Below are positions 21,929 through 34,344 of a DNA stretch of 64,000 bases, piece after piece. The position numbers were made by a program, and so were the translations under genes. The number at the start of each line of letters is the position of its first letter. Positions within the stretch are counted from its first letter, which is position 1. Source of the DNA: Bretschneidera sinensis (lineage: Eukaryota > Streptophyta > Magnoliopsida > Brassicales > Akaniaceae); the NCBI GenBank assembly GCA_023935145.1, contig CM043698.1:61939501-62003500 (forward strand), given 5' to 3'. Below the pieces are notes generated by a model, which searched no databases, had not been told where the DNA came from, and saw only the letters and a list, made by a program, of their open reading frames with translations.

Positions 21929-22292
21929 TTAATGTCACAACTTACTTAGAATCAATTTCTTGGTCTCTTGCCAAATATAATATCTGAAATTGAGTTAACC
22001 AACTATCCAACAAAACTATTTGGATCATCAATTAAAGTTTGAATGAAGGTGTTGACTACTTTGCGTTCATACTTTGTTGATCTCAAGCTAAATGATGTTA
22101 ATAATCTCAACTTATATTCCGGATTAATGTGATACTCACATTCAAGCCAAGAAATTATCTTTGAACATTATTCAAATTTTTCATCCAAACAACCTGAATT
22201 ATTGAACATTATGAATGGTGTCCGATTTATTACAGTAATGTGTCTCTTCATTTGAGTTTGTTGTCCTTTTCCTGCACAACTCGCTTGGGAAT
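21929..22292 (-). pseudogene. VIL: VIN3-like C-terminal fragment (arm L2)
   Basis: The minus strand from the centre shows AGKGQQTQMKRHI, a degraded INGSPF region, a HINPEYKL-like block, then VNTFIQTLIDD and QLVNSISDI with frame changes, mirroring R2 at 22329-22694. It covers only the last part of the VEL domain, since the centre of palindrome 2 lies further 3' in the gene than that of palindrome 1. Confidence 0.7.
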
Positions 22293-22328
22293 CAAATAGT
22301 CAATACTTTCTTATTGTGCTTGGCTCAA
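22293..22328. other. Centre (loop) of palindrome 2
   Basis: The left arm ends CTCGCTTGGGAAT; the right arm begins ATTCCCAAGCATAG. About 36 unpaired bases lie between. Confidence 0.7.
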
Positions 22329-22694
22329 ATTCCCAAGCATAGTTGTGCAGGAAAAGGACAATAAACTCAAATGAAGAGACACAATACTCTAATAAATTGG
22401 TTCCCATTCAGAATCTCCAATAGTTCAGATTGGTTGGATAAAAAATTATAATATTGTGCCAAGATAATTCAATGGTTTTAATGTAAGCCTCACATTAATC
22501 CGGAATTTAAGTTGAGATTACTAACATGGTTTAACTTGAGATCAATAGAGAACGAACGTAGAACGGTCAACAACTTCATTCAAACTTTGATTGATTATCT
22601 AAGTAGTTTGGTTCGACAGTTGGTTGATTCATTTTCAAATATTATATCTTGCAAGAGATCAAAAAATGGATTCTACAGTAAGATGTGGCATTAA
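22329..22694 (+). pseudogene. VIL: VIN3-like C-terminal fragment (arm R2), reaches the stop codon
   Basis: The frame 22512-22694 reads RLLTWFNLRSIENERRTVNN, FIQTLIDYLSSLVRQLVDSF, SNIISCKRSKNGFYSKMWH and stop. This is the exact C-terminal end of VIN3-like proteins (…QLVDSFSDII…NGFCSKLWH type). The upstream part (22340-22510), with NSNEETQ and KIIQWF, is in other frames. The WYS/WFS and QLVDSF motifs belong to the polymerising VEL domain. Confidence 0.85.
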
Positions 22695-23590
22695 ATTAGT
22701 GGAGAGAATTCTAAAACATAGGATTGCAATTTGACTTATCAACAGAAAACACAGGATTTTTATTTGCTTTGTTATTTTTCTTTCCTTACGATAAAATGAC
22801 CTTGATTGTTTCATTATCATTGGTAGATGCAATTGCTTTCTCTTATTAAAAGAAGGTTTGATGAATTGATTGCGGAAATTATTTAGTTAAATTTTGTCAA
22901 AAATTAAAAAATCAGATCTAATTTTATACACTTTTAAAAAATCAGATCAAAAATTAAATTTTGTCATTCTCTTCCATCCCCTCCTTTTAAAAATTAAGAA
23001 GAAAAATATCAATGTGTCATATATATATATACACATATGATTTTATGCTTTACCTTATTTTATCATTTTCTTCTTCTGTTTTTATAAAAATGCTTTTAGC
23101 AATAGATGTCTGTCAACTCTTTTAAAATCTCACTTTTTCGTTTGTTTATTACATATTATTAATCAGGATCTTTTCTGATTTCATTAATGTCGTAAATCCT
23201 CAAATATTTCAGTCCAATATGCCTTTATTACCTTAGCTACTCAAAATAAAATTCTCAGTATCACGTGGCAAAACCTTAGAAACCCTAGTATAACCTATAG
23301 TTAAAAAATTAAATATAAAAGTAAAACGAATAGTTTATAGAGGTCTATAGTACACTAACTCCTGCTATGTTTTTGTATGTTTAGATCGTTTATCCATCTT
23401 GGGTTCTCTCTTCTTTTTTGTTTTCTCATTTACTCCATGTACCACCAGTATATTCTAAGCGCCTGTATCCTCGGATATAATTCTAAATGATTAACCCCAT
23501 ACTTTTCAGCATTTTATTCCACTTACTATGTTCAATTTCTTGGAAGAATAAATATTTGTTAACAAATAGGGTGATTAGTTATGTAGAGTC
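22695..23590. other. Arm R2 proximal spacer
   Basis: Inverted copy of the L2 spacer between the exon-like block and the VIN3-like relic. No coding signal. Contains ACATATATATATATAC near 23022. Confidence 0.55.
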
Positions 23591-23613
23591 CCTTTTTTTT
23601 TTCTTTTCGTTTT

Positions 23614-23617
<4 letters not shown>

Positions 23618-23661
<44 letters not shown>
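23618..23661. repeat. (TA)n microsatellite
   Basis: About 22 uninterrupted TA units, then TG/TA-rich sequence to about 23680. Confidence 0.95.
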
Positions 23662-23664
<3 letters not shown>

Positions 23665-23721
23665 GTGTGTATGTGTGACTAATTCAATTTAACTGTCGTA
23701 CTATGTGTGTGCAGGACTTAT

Positions 23722-26377
23722 TGTTGGGAAAAATAACCTTAAACATTAAATAAAGGGGTGAAGTTGTATGAAATCAAGTTTGAATCATAGAGTTTTCGTT
23801 AGAAATAAAACTCTTAGGCCTTAGTAGTATTAGTTAGGAAAAGAGAGGAAATGACTTGCAATTAAAATAAAGAAAGAGAAGAGGGGCAAAGAGGTAAAAG
23901 TCAAATGTAAGTGGACTATAATAGGGTTAAAACTCTAAATTATTTCAGCATTTTCTCATTTTTTAGAGAGAGAAAAGAACAAGAATATTTTTAGAGAGAA
24001 AAACTAATTTTTCTCCGAACTTTGACTTTGCTTTAGCCCAATCATCCGAACTCCTTTTGCCCCCAAAATTTAAAGACCACCTACCGCCACCTTAAGCTTC
24101 TATCCGGTTTGGGAGGTGGACCACCATGAACGGTGGAGGGCAGCGCGTGCAGCCCATGCCCCAGACAAGGGTCTTTCATTCTCTTTGTTTTCTTGGCCAT
24201 TTCCTTCAGGATTTTGAGGTGGTTTCAATTCCTAACTTGCTCTAAGTTAAATTAGACTTATTAAAGTTAATATTTTGGTTTTGTTTGAAGTCATTTGGAT
24301 TTAAATTGATGGGTTTATGAGTTGTTGAAGTTGGAAGATAGTTTATGGTGAAAATTTGTTTGAAATTTTGAATTTATATCATGGATAGCATAATATTGTG
24401 ATGGGCATTGTTAAATATGTATATATTAGGTTTGAAGTATGAAACCCTTTTTGGAGTTAAAAGAAATATCTTTAGATAAGAGGCTTTCTTGATGAAATTA
24501 AGGATTTAGAAAGATAACTTTTGCAAAGTTAAAAATTTGAGTTACTACTCTAAGTTAGAGTTTGAAAAATAATGAGCATGTGAATTTGGGAGTTTGATAA
24601 TATAAAGATTTGTGGACTTATGGACTTGTGTAAGTTGAAGCTTATTACTTGCTAGAGCTAAAGTTTTTAATTTGGAGGATTTTAGTGATAAAACAAGTTT
24701 GGAAAGAATTCTATAGATGGATGATTGTAACTTTGTGAATTTAATTAAGTTGGTGTTTGGAAAATATTCATTTTATGAGTTTAAAATCTTGGGGTGTAAA
24801 GAAGGTTAAAGTTGTGTGGTTTTTTTAACTTGGAAGAAGTTTAAGTGGTGATAGGAGCTTTGTAAACAAAAAACTTAGAAAATAAGAATTATTTAAATAA
24901 AGGAAAAAAGTCTTTTAAACTAGTCTTGTTACTTAAGAAGTTTAAACTTCCTTGTCTTTTAACTTGAAATTTGATTAAGTAAATGAAAAAGTATCATGAC
25001 CTTGAGGTATAAAACTCAAATTTGATAGGAAAGAAAAAAAAATGATAACGAAAAGGAAACTTGTAGTATTGTTTTCTTTTGATTATGCTTGATGTTACTT
25101 GATAAAGATTAAATACAAATTATACATGTACACTTCTTGATTTATTATACTAAATGGTATGTGCTTTAGGTGTAGTGGAAGAACGTGAGAAAGACAAGGG
25201 AAAAGCCTAAGAATAGCACTCGGTTCTATAAAAGTGAGTTTCACCTTACTCTTAGTAAACATAGTGAATTAAATAATTAAGAAAATGAAATGATAATATT
25301 ATAAGAATTTTGTATAGATCTACGATTTTATAAGGAAAATAATGATGGAAATATCTTGATTTTTTTTTTATAATTGTTGTGGGTGGAATGATTGTGATAA
25401 GAATTGTTGTAGACCTTATATTTGAAAGTTGTGATATTATAAATGCATTGTATTGATATTAATTATAATGGCATTATGGAAATGAATGGACTGAAAAAGA
25501 AAGATACGACATTGGGATAGGTTGATACCTAGTTGAAGGGGATCCAAGGATGATATTGGAAATGGTAGGACTCTGTTTGGGATAGGTTAATACCTAGGTA
25601 AAAGGGATCTAAGGATATTGAATGAAAAATGTACCAGTACATTGGGAGACGTCACCATTTTGTTTTAATTAGCCCAAGAAAGGGCAAGGAATTAAAATGG
25701 GATATGAAATGGTCATTTTTGACATTGTATTTTATTGAGAACGATTATGTTGACTTATGAAGTGTGTAGGAATGGATTTACCCAATGAAAGGCATGAAAT
25801 GTTATGAATATGATGAGAATGTATCTTGTGTGTTTATAATGATTTTGATATACTTGGTAGTGAGAAAATGATAAATTGTTTATTTATACTTTCAAAAATT
25901 GTAAAAGTTAGAAAATATCTAAGGATATTGTTGCTTGAAATGACGATTACTCCGTGTAATGTGATTACTCGCTGAGCTTTTTAGCTAATCCCTTTTTCCT
26001 TTTAATATTTTAGGGAAAGTCTACTAAAGATATTGAAGTTCATAAGTGAAGACGTGGAGGAAAAAGGAATTTGTTTTAGGTGGGTTATATCAAGGCATCC
26101 TCATTGTACTGTTGTTTTAGGAGAATAGATTATCTTTTAAGTGTCTCCATTTTTGAAAAAAAATGTATATTTTGAATTGTTATGGATATAGTTGACACAA
26201 AGTTTTTAAGTCTTGTAAATGCTTGGTCTTAACCAATATGTATTGTTCATAAAGTAGTGGATATATATATATATATATTGGAAAGAACATGATTACAGGT
26301 TCAGGTGCTTAATGCTTAAAAGTAATGATGTCATTTCGAGTGGGATCTATACAGTCCTCTCGGGATGAGTTATTACA
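23722..26377 (+). repeat. LTR of Gypsy K (2.66 kb)
   Basis: Contains a GC-richer island at 24060-24180 (GGTGGACCACCATGAACGG), a TTGGGATAGGTTGATACC doublet at 25513 and 25580, and the typical late block ATTACTCGCTGAGC at about 25963. The right end touches the primer site. There is no second copy to confirm the left end. Confidence 0.6.
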
Positions 26378-28271
26378 TTTTTAGTATCAAAGCTTTAAGT
26401 TTAAGGTTCTGTAGACTTTAGTTGTATTGCATATGATATATGGGGAGTCGGTAGAGAGTCAGTTGTGTAAGATTAGAGAGGATGCCATTTAAGAAATCAA
26501 GGTTGATATTGGAATGGGATGTGGTAAGAGTCTTGAATATGAAAAGTATGGATTCTATGTTGTATTGAATAATTTTGTGCTATGTGAAGTGATTTTTATT
26601 GCTTGTAAAAATTGTTTGGGCTTAAGAAATGGTTATTAAAAGATTATAAACTATTAAATAGGATGATGAATGTATATGTTTGGTGATAGGAGTAATCGAG
26701 CTTATGATGAAAGGGCATGATGGAGTAATAATTGAAGTAATAATAACATGGAGTTGCAATGTTTTTGTAATGGTATGATAAAAATTTCTATCAGGAAGTG
26801 TGGGAAGTCTAATAAATTATAGACATAGTACTGAAAATTTGTAAGAATGATAAAAATCTTGATAATAAAGTCGAGTTGACTTGTGTTTGAATGTTGTATG
26901 AATTAGTGTTGTTTCAATGATTTTGTTGTGTTTTGTGATATTTTATTGGTGATGTCCCTAATGAAAATTATGAATATAAATGGCTTGATATAATGAAAAT
27001 AATTGAGATGAGTTAAGATGATTTGATAAAGAGATGAATGGAGATACTGAAAAGGTGATGAGTGTGGAGATGGTTTTTGTGCACATGCACCATGATAATT
27101 TTTATTTCTTGAATGCAATGTGAAGTTATGATATGGAAATTTGTTAAGATTTGGACATGCTTTTGATTGATATGATAATATTGACGTGAGATGGACAATG
27201 TTGGCTAGAATGCTTGTTTTCTTGATATTATTGTAATAATTGTTTCTTTTATGATGAGCTTGCTTTGGTTTTCCATGAATACAAATATGATGGATATTGA
27301 ATGGTGAGTTGAAATCCTTTGGTGATGAAATGTTTTGATTGATATATCATCCACGTGTGTTTGTGCAAATTTTATTATGTAGTTTGGCTATTGAAAAAGG
27401 GTTTAGAAAGGTGAAAATAGTAAGTGAAGACTTTTCCATCATTATTGATTTTGTGGTCATTAAACTTAAATTTGATGAAGTCTTGAGTAGTGGGCTTGGT
27501 TGTGTGTATGCTAGGTGATGAGTATGGGAAAAAGGTTATTGATTGGATATCAGACTTGGAGTATTTTGAAAGTTCGGGTTGTGATATCTACTAGACAATA
27601 TGGAAAAGTTGGGAAGTTATATCGATTCATAGAAATTGTAAGCATCTCATTATGAAATGGGATTTGAGAGGATGATTAATATATTGGTAGAGGTTTAGAT
27701 GGATTAAAGTATAAAAAGAAAGGGATAAGGAAAATTGTTGGATAAGTGGTTAGCTTAAAGAATAAGGTAATAGTGAGTAAGTGAGGTAAAAACGAAAAGA
27801 ACACACGAAGTATAGGATGATGGTGTTAGATAAATGTCAAGTGAAGTTTTGTGGTAGTTTGGGATGTTATGAAAGATAGTGAACGAAGTATTTGAAAAGG
27901 GAAATTTGTTATGTCTAAAAAATTGTAAAGGAGAAAGGTATAGTAAATTTTGAATTTGGTTGTAACTATAAGTAATGTTCGATGCAAAAAGATGGTGGAT
28001 TTATTCTAAAATATAGAAATCCTTGAAGTTTATATTTATGGAAGGAATGATTAAATGGATGATGTTAGTTGTTGTGAACTTAAAAATTTTATTTTATTTA
28101 GAGATGTAAAATGAGGAAGGCAAATTGGAACTAGTGAGAGATTGGTAATGATGAATTAAAGTTTTTGAGTTGCTTGAAATCTAAAAGTTAATGGATGACT
28201 TGTTATAGATGTGGTTGGAATATTAAAAAGGAAGACGATTTAAAAAAGTATGATAAAAAAAAAAAAAAAAA
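26378..28271. other. Gypsy K interior without recognisable coding
   Basis: The primer site lies at about 26381-26393. After it there is AT-rich sequence with many stops in all frames, ending in poly(A). The short minus frames at 26903-27198 show no domain. Confidence 0.5.
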
Positions 28272-29099
28272 ACTCAGCTAATACACACAAAACCCAATTG
28301 GCTTTTCAGTGTCAGCTATGCTAGATTCCCAAGTAAGTAGCCATTTTAAGACATGAATGTTGATAATATGAGGTTCTAGACTACTGCTTCCTATACTTAC
28401 CAAATATTAATAAATATAATTCATATTACCTGTTTTTCAGACACATCTCATATTACTTTAAACTCATTGAATGTGTTTTAATTCCAATAATCATGCATAT
28501 AGAAAAAAACATAAATACATTACTTCATTATCACCCTCCAAAAAATGAATACATCAATGTTTTGCTTGCGTTCCCATTTTTATGATATGCATGCTATTAT
28601 TGTTGTAATAATAATTTGACAAGTCGTTATACACGTAAATAAACAAAATCTAGGTATATTAGTCAAGATAAATATTGTATTTGAGTTGGTTATGCTATTT
28701 TTGACTAAACGATCGTTACTTTGTTTTTTTTTTTTTTAATAATTAAGGATTATATGGATAATGTACTATTTCATTTTCCCCAAATTTTACTAAGTGTATA
28801 ATGCACTTTGAATTATGAGTAGAAGTCTTTATTTATATATAAATAGCTAGAAAAGTTTTAATTTAAGGTAAAAAGAATTTACATTTTAGAAATATTAGTT
28901 GTTCATTCTTCACCAATAATTTTAGTAGTGCCATTGGTCCAGATCGATTAAGTAAAAACCATTGTGTCACGTCCAAGGTGCATCAAGGAAAAATTATATA
29001 TGTTGAATTATAAAAACCCAATAAATAGAAATAAACAACTATTACAAACAAGTTGTCAAAAATTTACAATTGAATTAATTTTTCGTATAATAGACTTTG

Positions 29100-29442
29100 T
29101 GAACAATTCGAGACATTTCAATCGCAAGAATTATAAACAGAAAGAAAAGAAGACAAAATTTACCCAGGTTCACCCCAGAATAGGGCTACATCATGCCAGA
29201 AGTTTCTTATTATCAACCTCACAAATCTCTCGTTACAATGTGTGCTCAGTACAGAGAGAGTATTTATAAGCAGCTTAAGCCGCTTTAATTACGGTTTCCG
29301 TCTTGCTGCAAAACCATGACTATTCATGGGCCCAAGCCCAAACCGCCAAGCAAAAAACCACACCCAACTCATGTACAAAGCTTAAAAGTTTCATCGGGGT
29401 TCTACAGATCTAGACTCGTTGAAGTATGCACCAACTCTAATA
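29100..29442 (-). repeat. 3' LTR of Copia H
   Basis: Plus strand TGAACAATTCGAG to CCAACTCTAATA. The inner terminal base is mutated relative to the 5' LTR's CTCTAACA. Confidence 0.9.
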
Positions 29443-30304
29443 ATCTCCCACTTGGTAAATACTTCATAGATATGGCAAACTTCCCAGAACTCTATTTCTT
29501 CAATCCCATCTCAGTAGCACACCATTCAAACTTCACTAGACTAACTGCCTTAGTCAAGAAATCTGCATTGTTCACTGTTGTTTCAACTTTCTCCAAGAAT
29601 ATCACATTTTCTTCGGTCTTTTCTCAGATCAAGTGATATTGGATATCAATGTGCTTCGTCCGTGAATGAAATACAGGATTCTTTACTAAGAAAATAGCAC
29701 CTTGATTGTCACATTTAACCTTTATGCTTCTTGTTTAAACCCAAGCTTAGCACACAACCTTTAAATCCAAACCGCTTCCTTCCCAGCATGAGTTATTGCC
29801 ATATACTTTGCTTATGTGGATGAAAAACAACAACATTTTGCCTCTTACTCATCAAACTCATTGCCCCACCAAAAAATTGAACACATATCCGCTTGTAGAC
29901 CTTCTGCTATCAATGTCTCCTCCCTAGTCAACATCAACGGTTCCTATAATATCAAGATTCTTCTTACCTCCCACACATCCATAACACAATGTAAACTCTG
30001 ATGTGCCATGAAGATATCTAAGAACTCTCTTGATTACAATCCAATGCTATTTCCTAGGATTAGACATATATCTACTCAATACTCCCACTGCTTGGGCAAT
30101 ATCTGGTCTTGTACACACCATTGCGTACATCAAGCTTCCAATCGCACTAGCATAAGGCACGTGAGCTATCTCTTCAGCTTCTTCCTCCGTCTTCGGACAC
30201 TGTTCGTAGATAACTTGGTTTCTAAAGGCATGGGAGTCCCTACCGGCTTGCTGTCAAACATATTAAATTTCTTCAACACTTATTCAATATACTTTTTTTT
30301 TTAC
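29443..30304 (-). pseudogene. Copia H RNase H region
   Basis: Minus-strand frames show [77 protein letters not shown] and HIDIQYHLI. These are the tether and RNase H blocks of plant Copia pol. The DVD and E residues of the active site lie in damaged sequence with several stops. Confidence 0.85.
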
Positions 30305-31592
30305 TCAGCCACAGTTTTCGATTTTCACGATCCCTTTTATCTGCATACCCAAGATAAAGTTTGCTAGCCCTGAGTCTTTCATATCAAACTGCCTTGCCAA
30401 TGATGCCTTCACAATGTTAATCATCTTCCTATTATTTTCAATCAACAATATATCATAAACATACAAGGTTAAAATGACAAAATCAACCCCTAACCTTTTC
30501 ACATAGACGCAGTGATCAACATAGTTGCGAGTGAACCCAAGCTGAATGGAATATATGTCAAAATTCTGGTACCCCATCCGTGGTGACTACTTTATTCCGT
30601 ACAAAGACTTCTTCAATTTACAAACCAGCACTTCCTTGTCTTTGCTCACAAAGCCTTCAGGCTGTTTCATGTAAATTTCTTCCTCTAAGTCCCCATGAAA
30701 GAAAACTGTCTTCACATCTAGTTGCTCGACCTCTAGATTTTAATCAGCTGCCATTGATAAGACAAATCTGATAGATATCAACTTTATTACTGGGGAGAAT
30801 ATCTCACCATAGTCAATTCCCTCTATTTGCTAGTACCTCTTTTCAACCAGACGTGCCTTGTACTTTTCTACCATTCCATCTGCATTTGTTTTCTTCTTGA
30901 AAACCCATTTGCACCCAATTGCCTTCTTATGCCTAGATAATTTGATAAGGCTCCATGTTTCATTCATGTCTAGTGTCTGCATCTCCTCTTTCATAGCATC
31001 CTCACATAGATTTGCATCCTCTAAAGTCCTTGCCTCTTTTACTGTGCTAGGATCATCATCAGTAATATTTAAAGCACATAATGCACTACAAGCACTAATC
31101 AACTGCCATGGATAAGAAAAATATGATAGATATCAACTTTACTACCGGGGAAAATCTCTCACCATAGTCAATTCCCTCTATTTGCGAGTACCCCTTTGTA
31201 ACCAAACGTGCCTTATACTTTTCTACCATTCCATCTGCATTTGTTTTCTTCTTGAAAACCCATTTGCACCTAATTGCCTTTTTATCCCTAGATAATTTCA
31301 TAAGGCTCCATGTTTCATTCCTGTCTAGTGCCTGCATCTCCTCTTTCATAGCATCCTCACATAGATTTGCATCCTCTGAGGTCTTTGCCTATTTTACTGT
31401 GCTAGGATCATCACCAGTAATATTTAAAGCATATAATGCACTACAAGCACTAGGGGAATACCTGATGGGTGACCTCATCCTGTACATCAGAAACATGATT
31501 ATCGTGTTCAGACCCAACTGACTCAAAATCTGAAGTATCTGATGCAGTTTATGGGATAGTTTCCCACTCTTTATCTCCCAGGCTAAGACCAA
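30305..31592 (-). pseudogene. Copia H reverse transcriptase, with internal duplication
   Basis: The minus strand contains NETWSLMKLSRDKKAIRCKW, VFKKKTNADGMVEKYKARLV and GYSQIEGIDYGERFSPVVKL, then (30577-30305) the QLGFTRNYVDHCVYVKR block and LTLYVYDILLIENNRKMINI. The catalytic YVDD box reads YVYD here. The first part occurs twice in tandem. The polymerase is inactive on several counts. Confidence 0.9.
30750..31453 (-). repeat. 352-bp tandem duplication inside Copia H RT
   Basis: Segments 30750-31101 and 31102-31453 are direct repeats. Both start CTGCCATKGATAAG and end with GCACTACAAGCACTA. They differ at a few tens of positions, so the duplication is not fresh. Confidence 0.85.
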
Positions 31593-31782
31593 TCTGAACC
31601 TTCTTTGGCTGTTTCAGTACTTCTTGGAAAGCCACCACATCCTTTTGTGTTTCTCTGAACACAACATCTCTTCTGAAAACTGTACTCTTGTTTTATAGAT
31701 TCTATAACTTGTACCCCTTGACCCCATCCTTATAACTAATGAAAATACACTTCACTGATTTACTGTCAAGTTTGTTCCTCTT

Positions 31783-32598
31783 TTATTTTAGCACATGCAT
31801 ATAAGCATCACACCTAAACACCCTAACATGAGCCAAACTTGGCTTCTTCCCAAATAGTGCCTCAAACGGTGTCTGATCCTGTAAAACTGATATAGGTGAC
31901 ATGTTCTTCAGATAACATGTCATAGCCACAACCTCTGTCCAGAACTCTGGCTCTAAGCCTGCACAACTCAACATACTCCTCGATTTCTCCATAAGTGATC
32001 AATTGAGTCTCTCGGCCACCCCATTCCATTGAGGTGTATATGGAGTTGTTTTCTGTCTTGCAATGTCGTTTACCATATAGAATTGCTCAAACTTGTCTAA
32101 CCAAAATTCTCATCCATTATCTGTTATCAGTACCTTTATCTTTCTTTCTATCTGATTTACTACCAGTGCTTTAAACTGATGGAACTTATCAAATGCTTCA
32201 GCTTTACTCTTAATGAAATAAATCCATGCATACCTTAAAAAATCATCAATGAGAGAGATATAATACCTTGATTTTCCAAGAGATTGTCCTAGAACTATCC
32301 CAAACACATCACTATGTATCAAATCAAGAATACGTTTTGCCCTCGTGCCAGTGGACTTAAAACTCACACGGTTCTGCTTACCATATAGATAATGCTCATA
32401 GAAACCGAATCCCATGGAGTAGTCTAGGACTCCCTTCACCATCTGCTTCGACGATAAAGTAGATAATCCATTTTTATCGATATGCCTAAGTCTCTGATGC
32501 CACAACATAGAGAACTTTACCTTATCATCAATCGCTTTCTCTGAGTTAAAACCTCCACTACACTGACTTGGTATTGTACTTCCTAAAAACTTGTACAA
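31783..32598 (-). pseudogene. Copia H integrase
   Basis: The GAG-pre-integrase block (32598-32110) has LWHQRLRHIDKNGLSTLSSK. The core follows with DLIHSDVFGIVLGQSLGKSR, YYISLIDDFLRYAWIYFIKS and VLITDNG. After a stop come TPYTPQWNGVAERLN and MEKSRSMLSCAGLEPEFW. The D-D-35-E pattern is recognisable (D of HSDV, D of TDNG, E of VAERLN). Stops at TDNG-*-EF and ERLN-* break it. Confidence 0.9.
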
Positions 32599-32616
32599 CG
32601 TTCCATACCGAACACC

Positions 32617-32960
32617 TCATGCAATTACTAGTGATTCACGAGTCATCTGGCATGAATTTTTGTCACAGCTGAAATTCACTCCCCCATCTGTCATCTTGCT
32701 GACTGACATCAGATTCTTGTTGAGGCCCAGAATATGCATTACACTTGGAAGTTTCCTGACTGTCCCATCACTCATCTTCAACTTTACCTCCTCACGACCA
32801 ATAATTTTCACCGGAGATTTATCTCCCAATAAAACGTTTCCCCCATCAAAGTTTTCATACTCCCGAAACCAGTCCCTGTGAGGTGTCATGTGAAAGGATG
32901 ATCATGTATCAATTATCCAAACACTTCAATCTGATTGAGCCAAACATGAGGCCATATTTA
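32617..32960 (-). pseudogene. Copia H protease region
   Basis: WIIDT is followed by a stop and then SSFHMTPHRDWFREYENF, corresponding to the D-S-G-A/S active site of Copia protease. GNVLLGDKSPVKIIGREEVK and LGLNKNLMSVSKM follow. Confidence 0.85.
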
Positions 32961-33039
32961 AGTCACCAGCATCATCATCATACTGGTTCCTATTTCTTGA
33001 AGCTGATATCTTGTATGTTCATTTTTCAGGGTTCACACT

Positions 33040-33843
33040 CTTACTTCAACAATCCTTCTTTAGATGCTCGGGCTTCTTACACTTTCAACACTTCAACTAT
33101 GATTTATCCCTACTTTTCGATCTTCTCTTGAACTTAGGTTTATCACCATACCACTTGTAGTCTTTATCATGGGTTCGTCCTCTCATAGATAAGGCATATT
33201 TTGAAGAGTTTTCTATACTCTGTCACCTCATCTCCTCAGACAATAGGGTTACCACGACATTCTCAAAAGATAGATCAGTCGTACCACTACCAATCGCAAC
33301 TATCAAGTTATCCCACAAATCGGGTAGTGAACAGAGTAGTGTAATAGCCTTATCATCATCTGTCACATTAACACTGATAGAAAATAACTGACCTATCAAA
33401 GTATTGAACTCATATAGATGAACAAAGAAAGAATCGTCCTTAGCCATTCGAAGGTTGTACAATTTCTTCCGCAGAAACAATTTGTTTACTAGAGATTTAC
33501 TTTGATAAAGGCTTTCCAGCTTTTTCCAGAGATTTTTCACAATATTTTCTCTAGAAATGTTTATCAAGACAGAATCGGCCAGGCACAGCTGAATCAAACT
33601 TTGTACCTTCCGATCAAGCTTCTCTCACTCGGTGATGGCCGCTGTAGATGATTCCGAAATGGCCATCAGTGATGCCTCCTCTATTGTGGACACTACCATC
33701 ATGCTCATCATATTCTTTGGCATCTGATTGACTATTATCATCCATAGATCCCTATCCACGAGTAGATCCTCCATCTTCAGTTTTCATAACTCAAAACTCT
33801 TCCCTCCAAACTTCTCGATTTCAATCTGTGATCTAATCGACAT
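33040..33843 (-). pseudogene. Copia H gag
   Basis: Start at ATG 33841-33843: MSIRSQIEIEKFGGKSFEL, where the usual W is a TGA stop. KMEDLLVDRDLW and KNLWKKLESLYQSKSLVNKL then LYNLRMAKDDSFFVHLYEFN follow (33597-33223), the UBN2-type gag domain. The knuckle region near 33060-33110 reads CKKPEHLKKDC with its first cysteine damaged. Confidence 0.88.
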
Positions 33844-33884
33844 CTCTGATCATTAATCCTCAAACATAAAGCTATGATACTAAT

Positions 33885-34231
33885 TGAATGATTCGAGGCC
33901 TATCAATCACACAAATTATAAACATAAAGAAATAAAGACAAGATTTGCCCATGTTCATCCTAGAACAGGGCTACGTCCTGCTAGAAGTTTCTTATTATCA
34001 ACCTCACAAATCTCTCGTTACAATGTGTGCTCAGTACATAGAGAGTATTTATAAGTAACTTAAAATGCTCTAATTAGGGTTTCCACCTTCCTGCGAAGCC
34101 ACAGCTATTCATGGGTCCAAGCCCAAACCACCAAGCAAAAAACCAAACCCAACTCATATACAGATCTAGATCCCTATGTTTGTTGGGGTTCTACATATCT
34201 GGACCCGTTGAAGTATGTACCAACTCTAACA
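33885..34231 (-). repeat. 5' LTR of Copia H, with primer site
   Basis: 347 bp, matching 29100-29442. On the minus strand it is followed by TTAGTATCATAGC (33871-33883), a mutated tRNA-Met primer site. Confidence 0.9.
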
Positions 34232-34344
34232 CTTTGAACCATGAACTATCACATTAAAACACTAACCTGCAATGTCCTAAAGGTAACAAGGGCCAAAATA
34301 ATACACCAAAAGAAAAACAAGGACAGTAAGAGAAAACATGGAAA

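Larger units (their letters stand above)
18575..22292 (+). repeat. Left arm L2 of palindromic unit 2
   Basis: Uninterrupted counterpart of L1, same order: RDM1-like relic, spacer, exon-like block, VIN3-like sequence in reverse at the centre. It supplies the empty sites for Copia A (near 20650) and Copia H (AAGTCTTTGAACC, inverted, near 19285). Outer edge shares ATAATATCATAAATCA with L1. Confidence 0.8.
22329..23590 (-). repeat. Right arm R2, proximal part
   Basis: Reverse complement of about 20740-22292, ending in CAATTTCTTGGAAGAATAAATATTTGTTAACAAATAG-type sequence before a TA microsatellite. It continues, after Gypsy K, at 28272. About 600 bases of arm (the counterpart of 20120-20720) are missing across that junction. 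Confidence 0.75.
23722..28271 (+). mobile_element. Gypsy K: 5' LTR and leader only, truncated
   Basis: A long LTR (23722-26377) starting TGTTGGGAAAAATAACC and ending GAGTTATTACA is followed by a mutated primer site TTAGTATCAAAGCTTTAAG. Compare TTGGTATCAGAGCATTAGG in Gypsy F. The remaining 1.9 kb up to a run of 17-18 A (28255-28271) has no gag, pol or second LTR. It is inserted in arm R2, which resumes directly after the A-run. It could be a LARD-like element or a truncated chromovirus; the large LTR favours a Tekay-type relative. Confidence 0.65.
29100..34231 (-). mobile_element. Copia H: full-length, degenerate
   Basis: A 5.1-kb Copia with LTRs at 29100-29442 (3') and 33885-34231 (5') and a target duplication CTTTG (29095-29099 and 34232-34236). 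Arm L2 has the empty site AAGTCTTTGAACC on its minus strand. The internal order on the minus strand is gag, protease, integrase, RT, RNase H, as in Ty1/Copia. Stops and frame changes occur in every domain, and the RT has a 352-bp internal duplication. No domain is functional. Confidence 0.92.
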
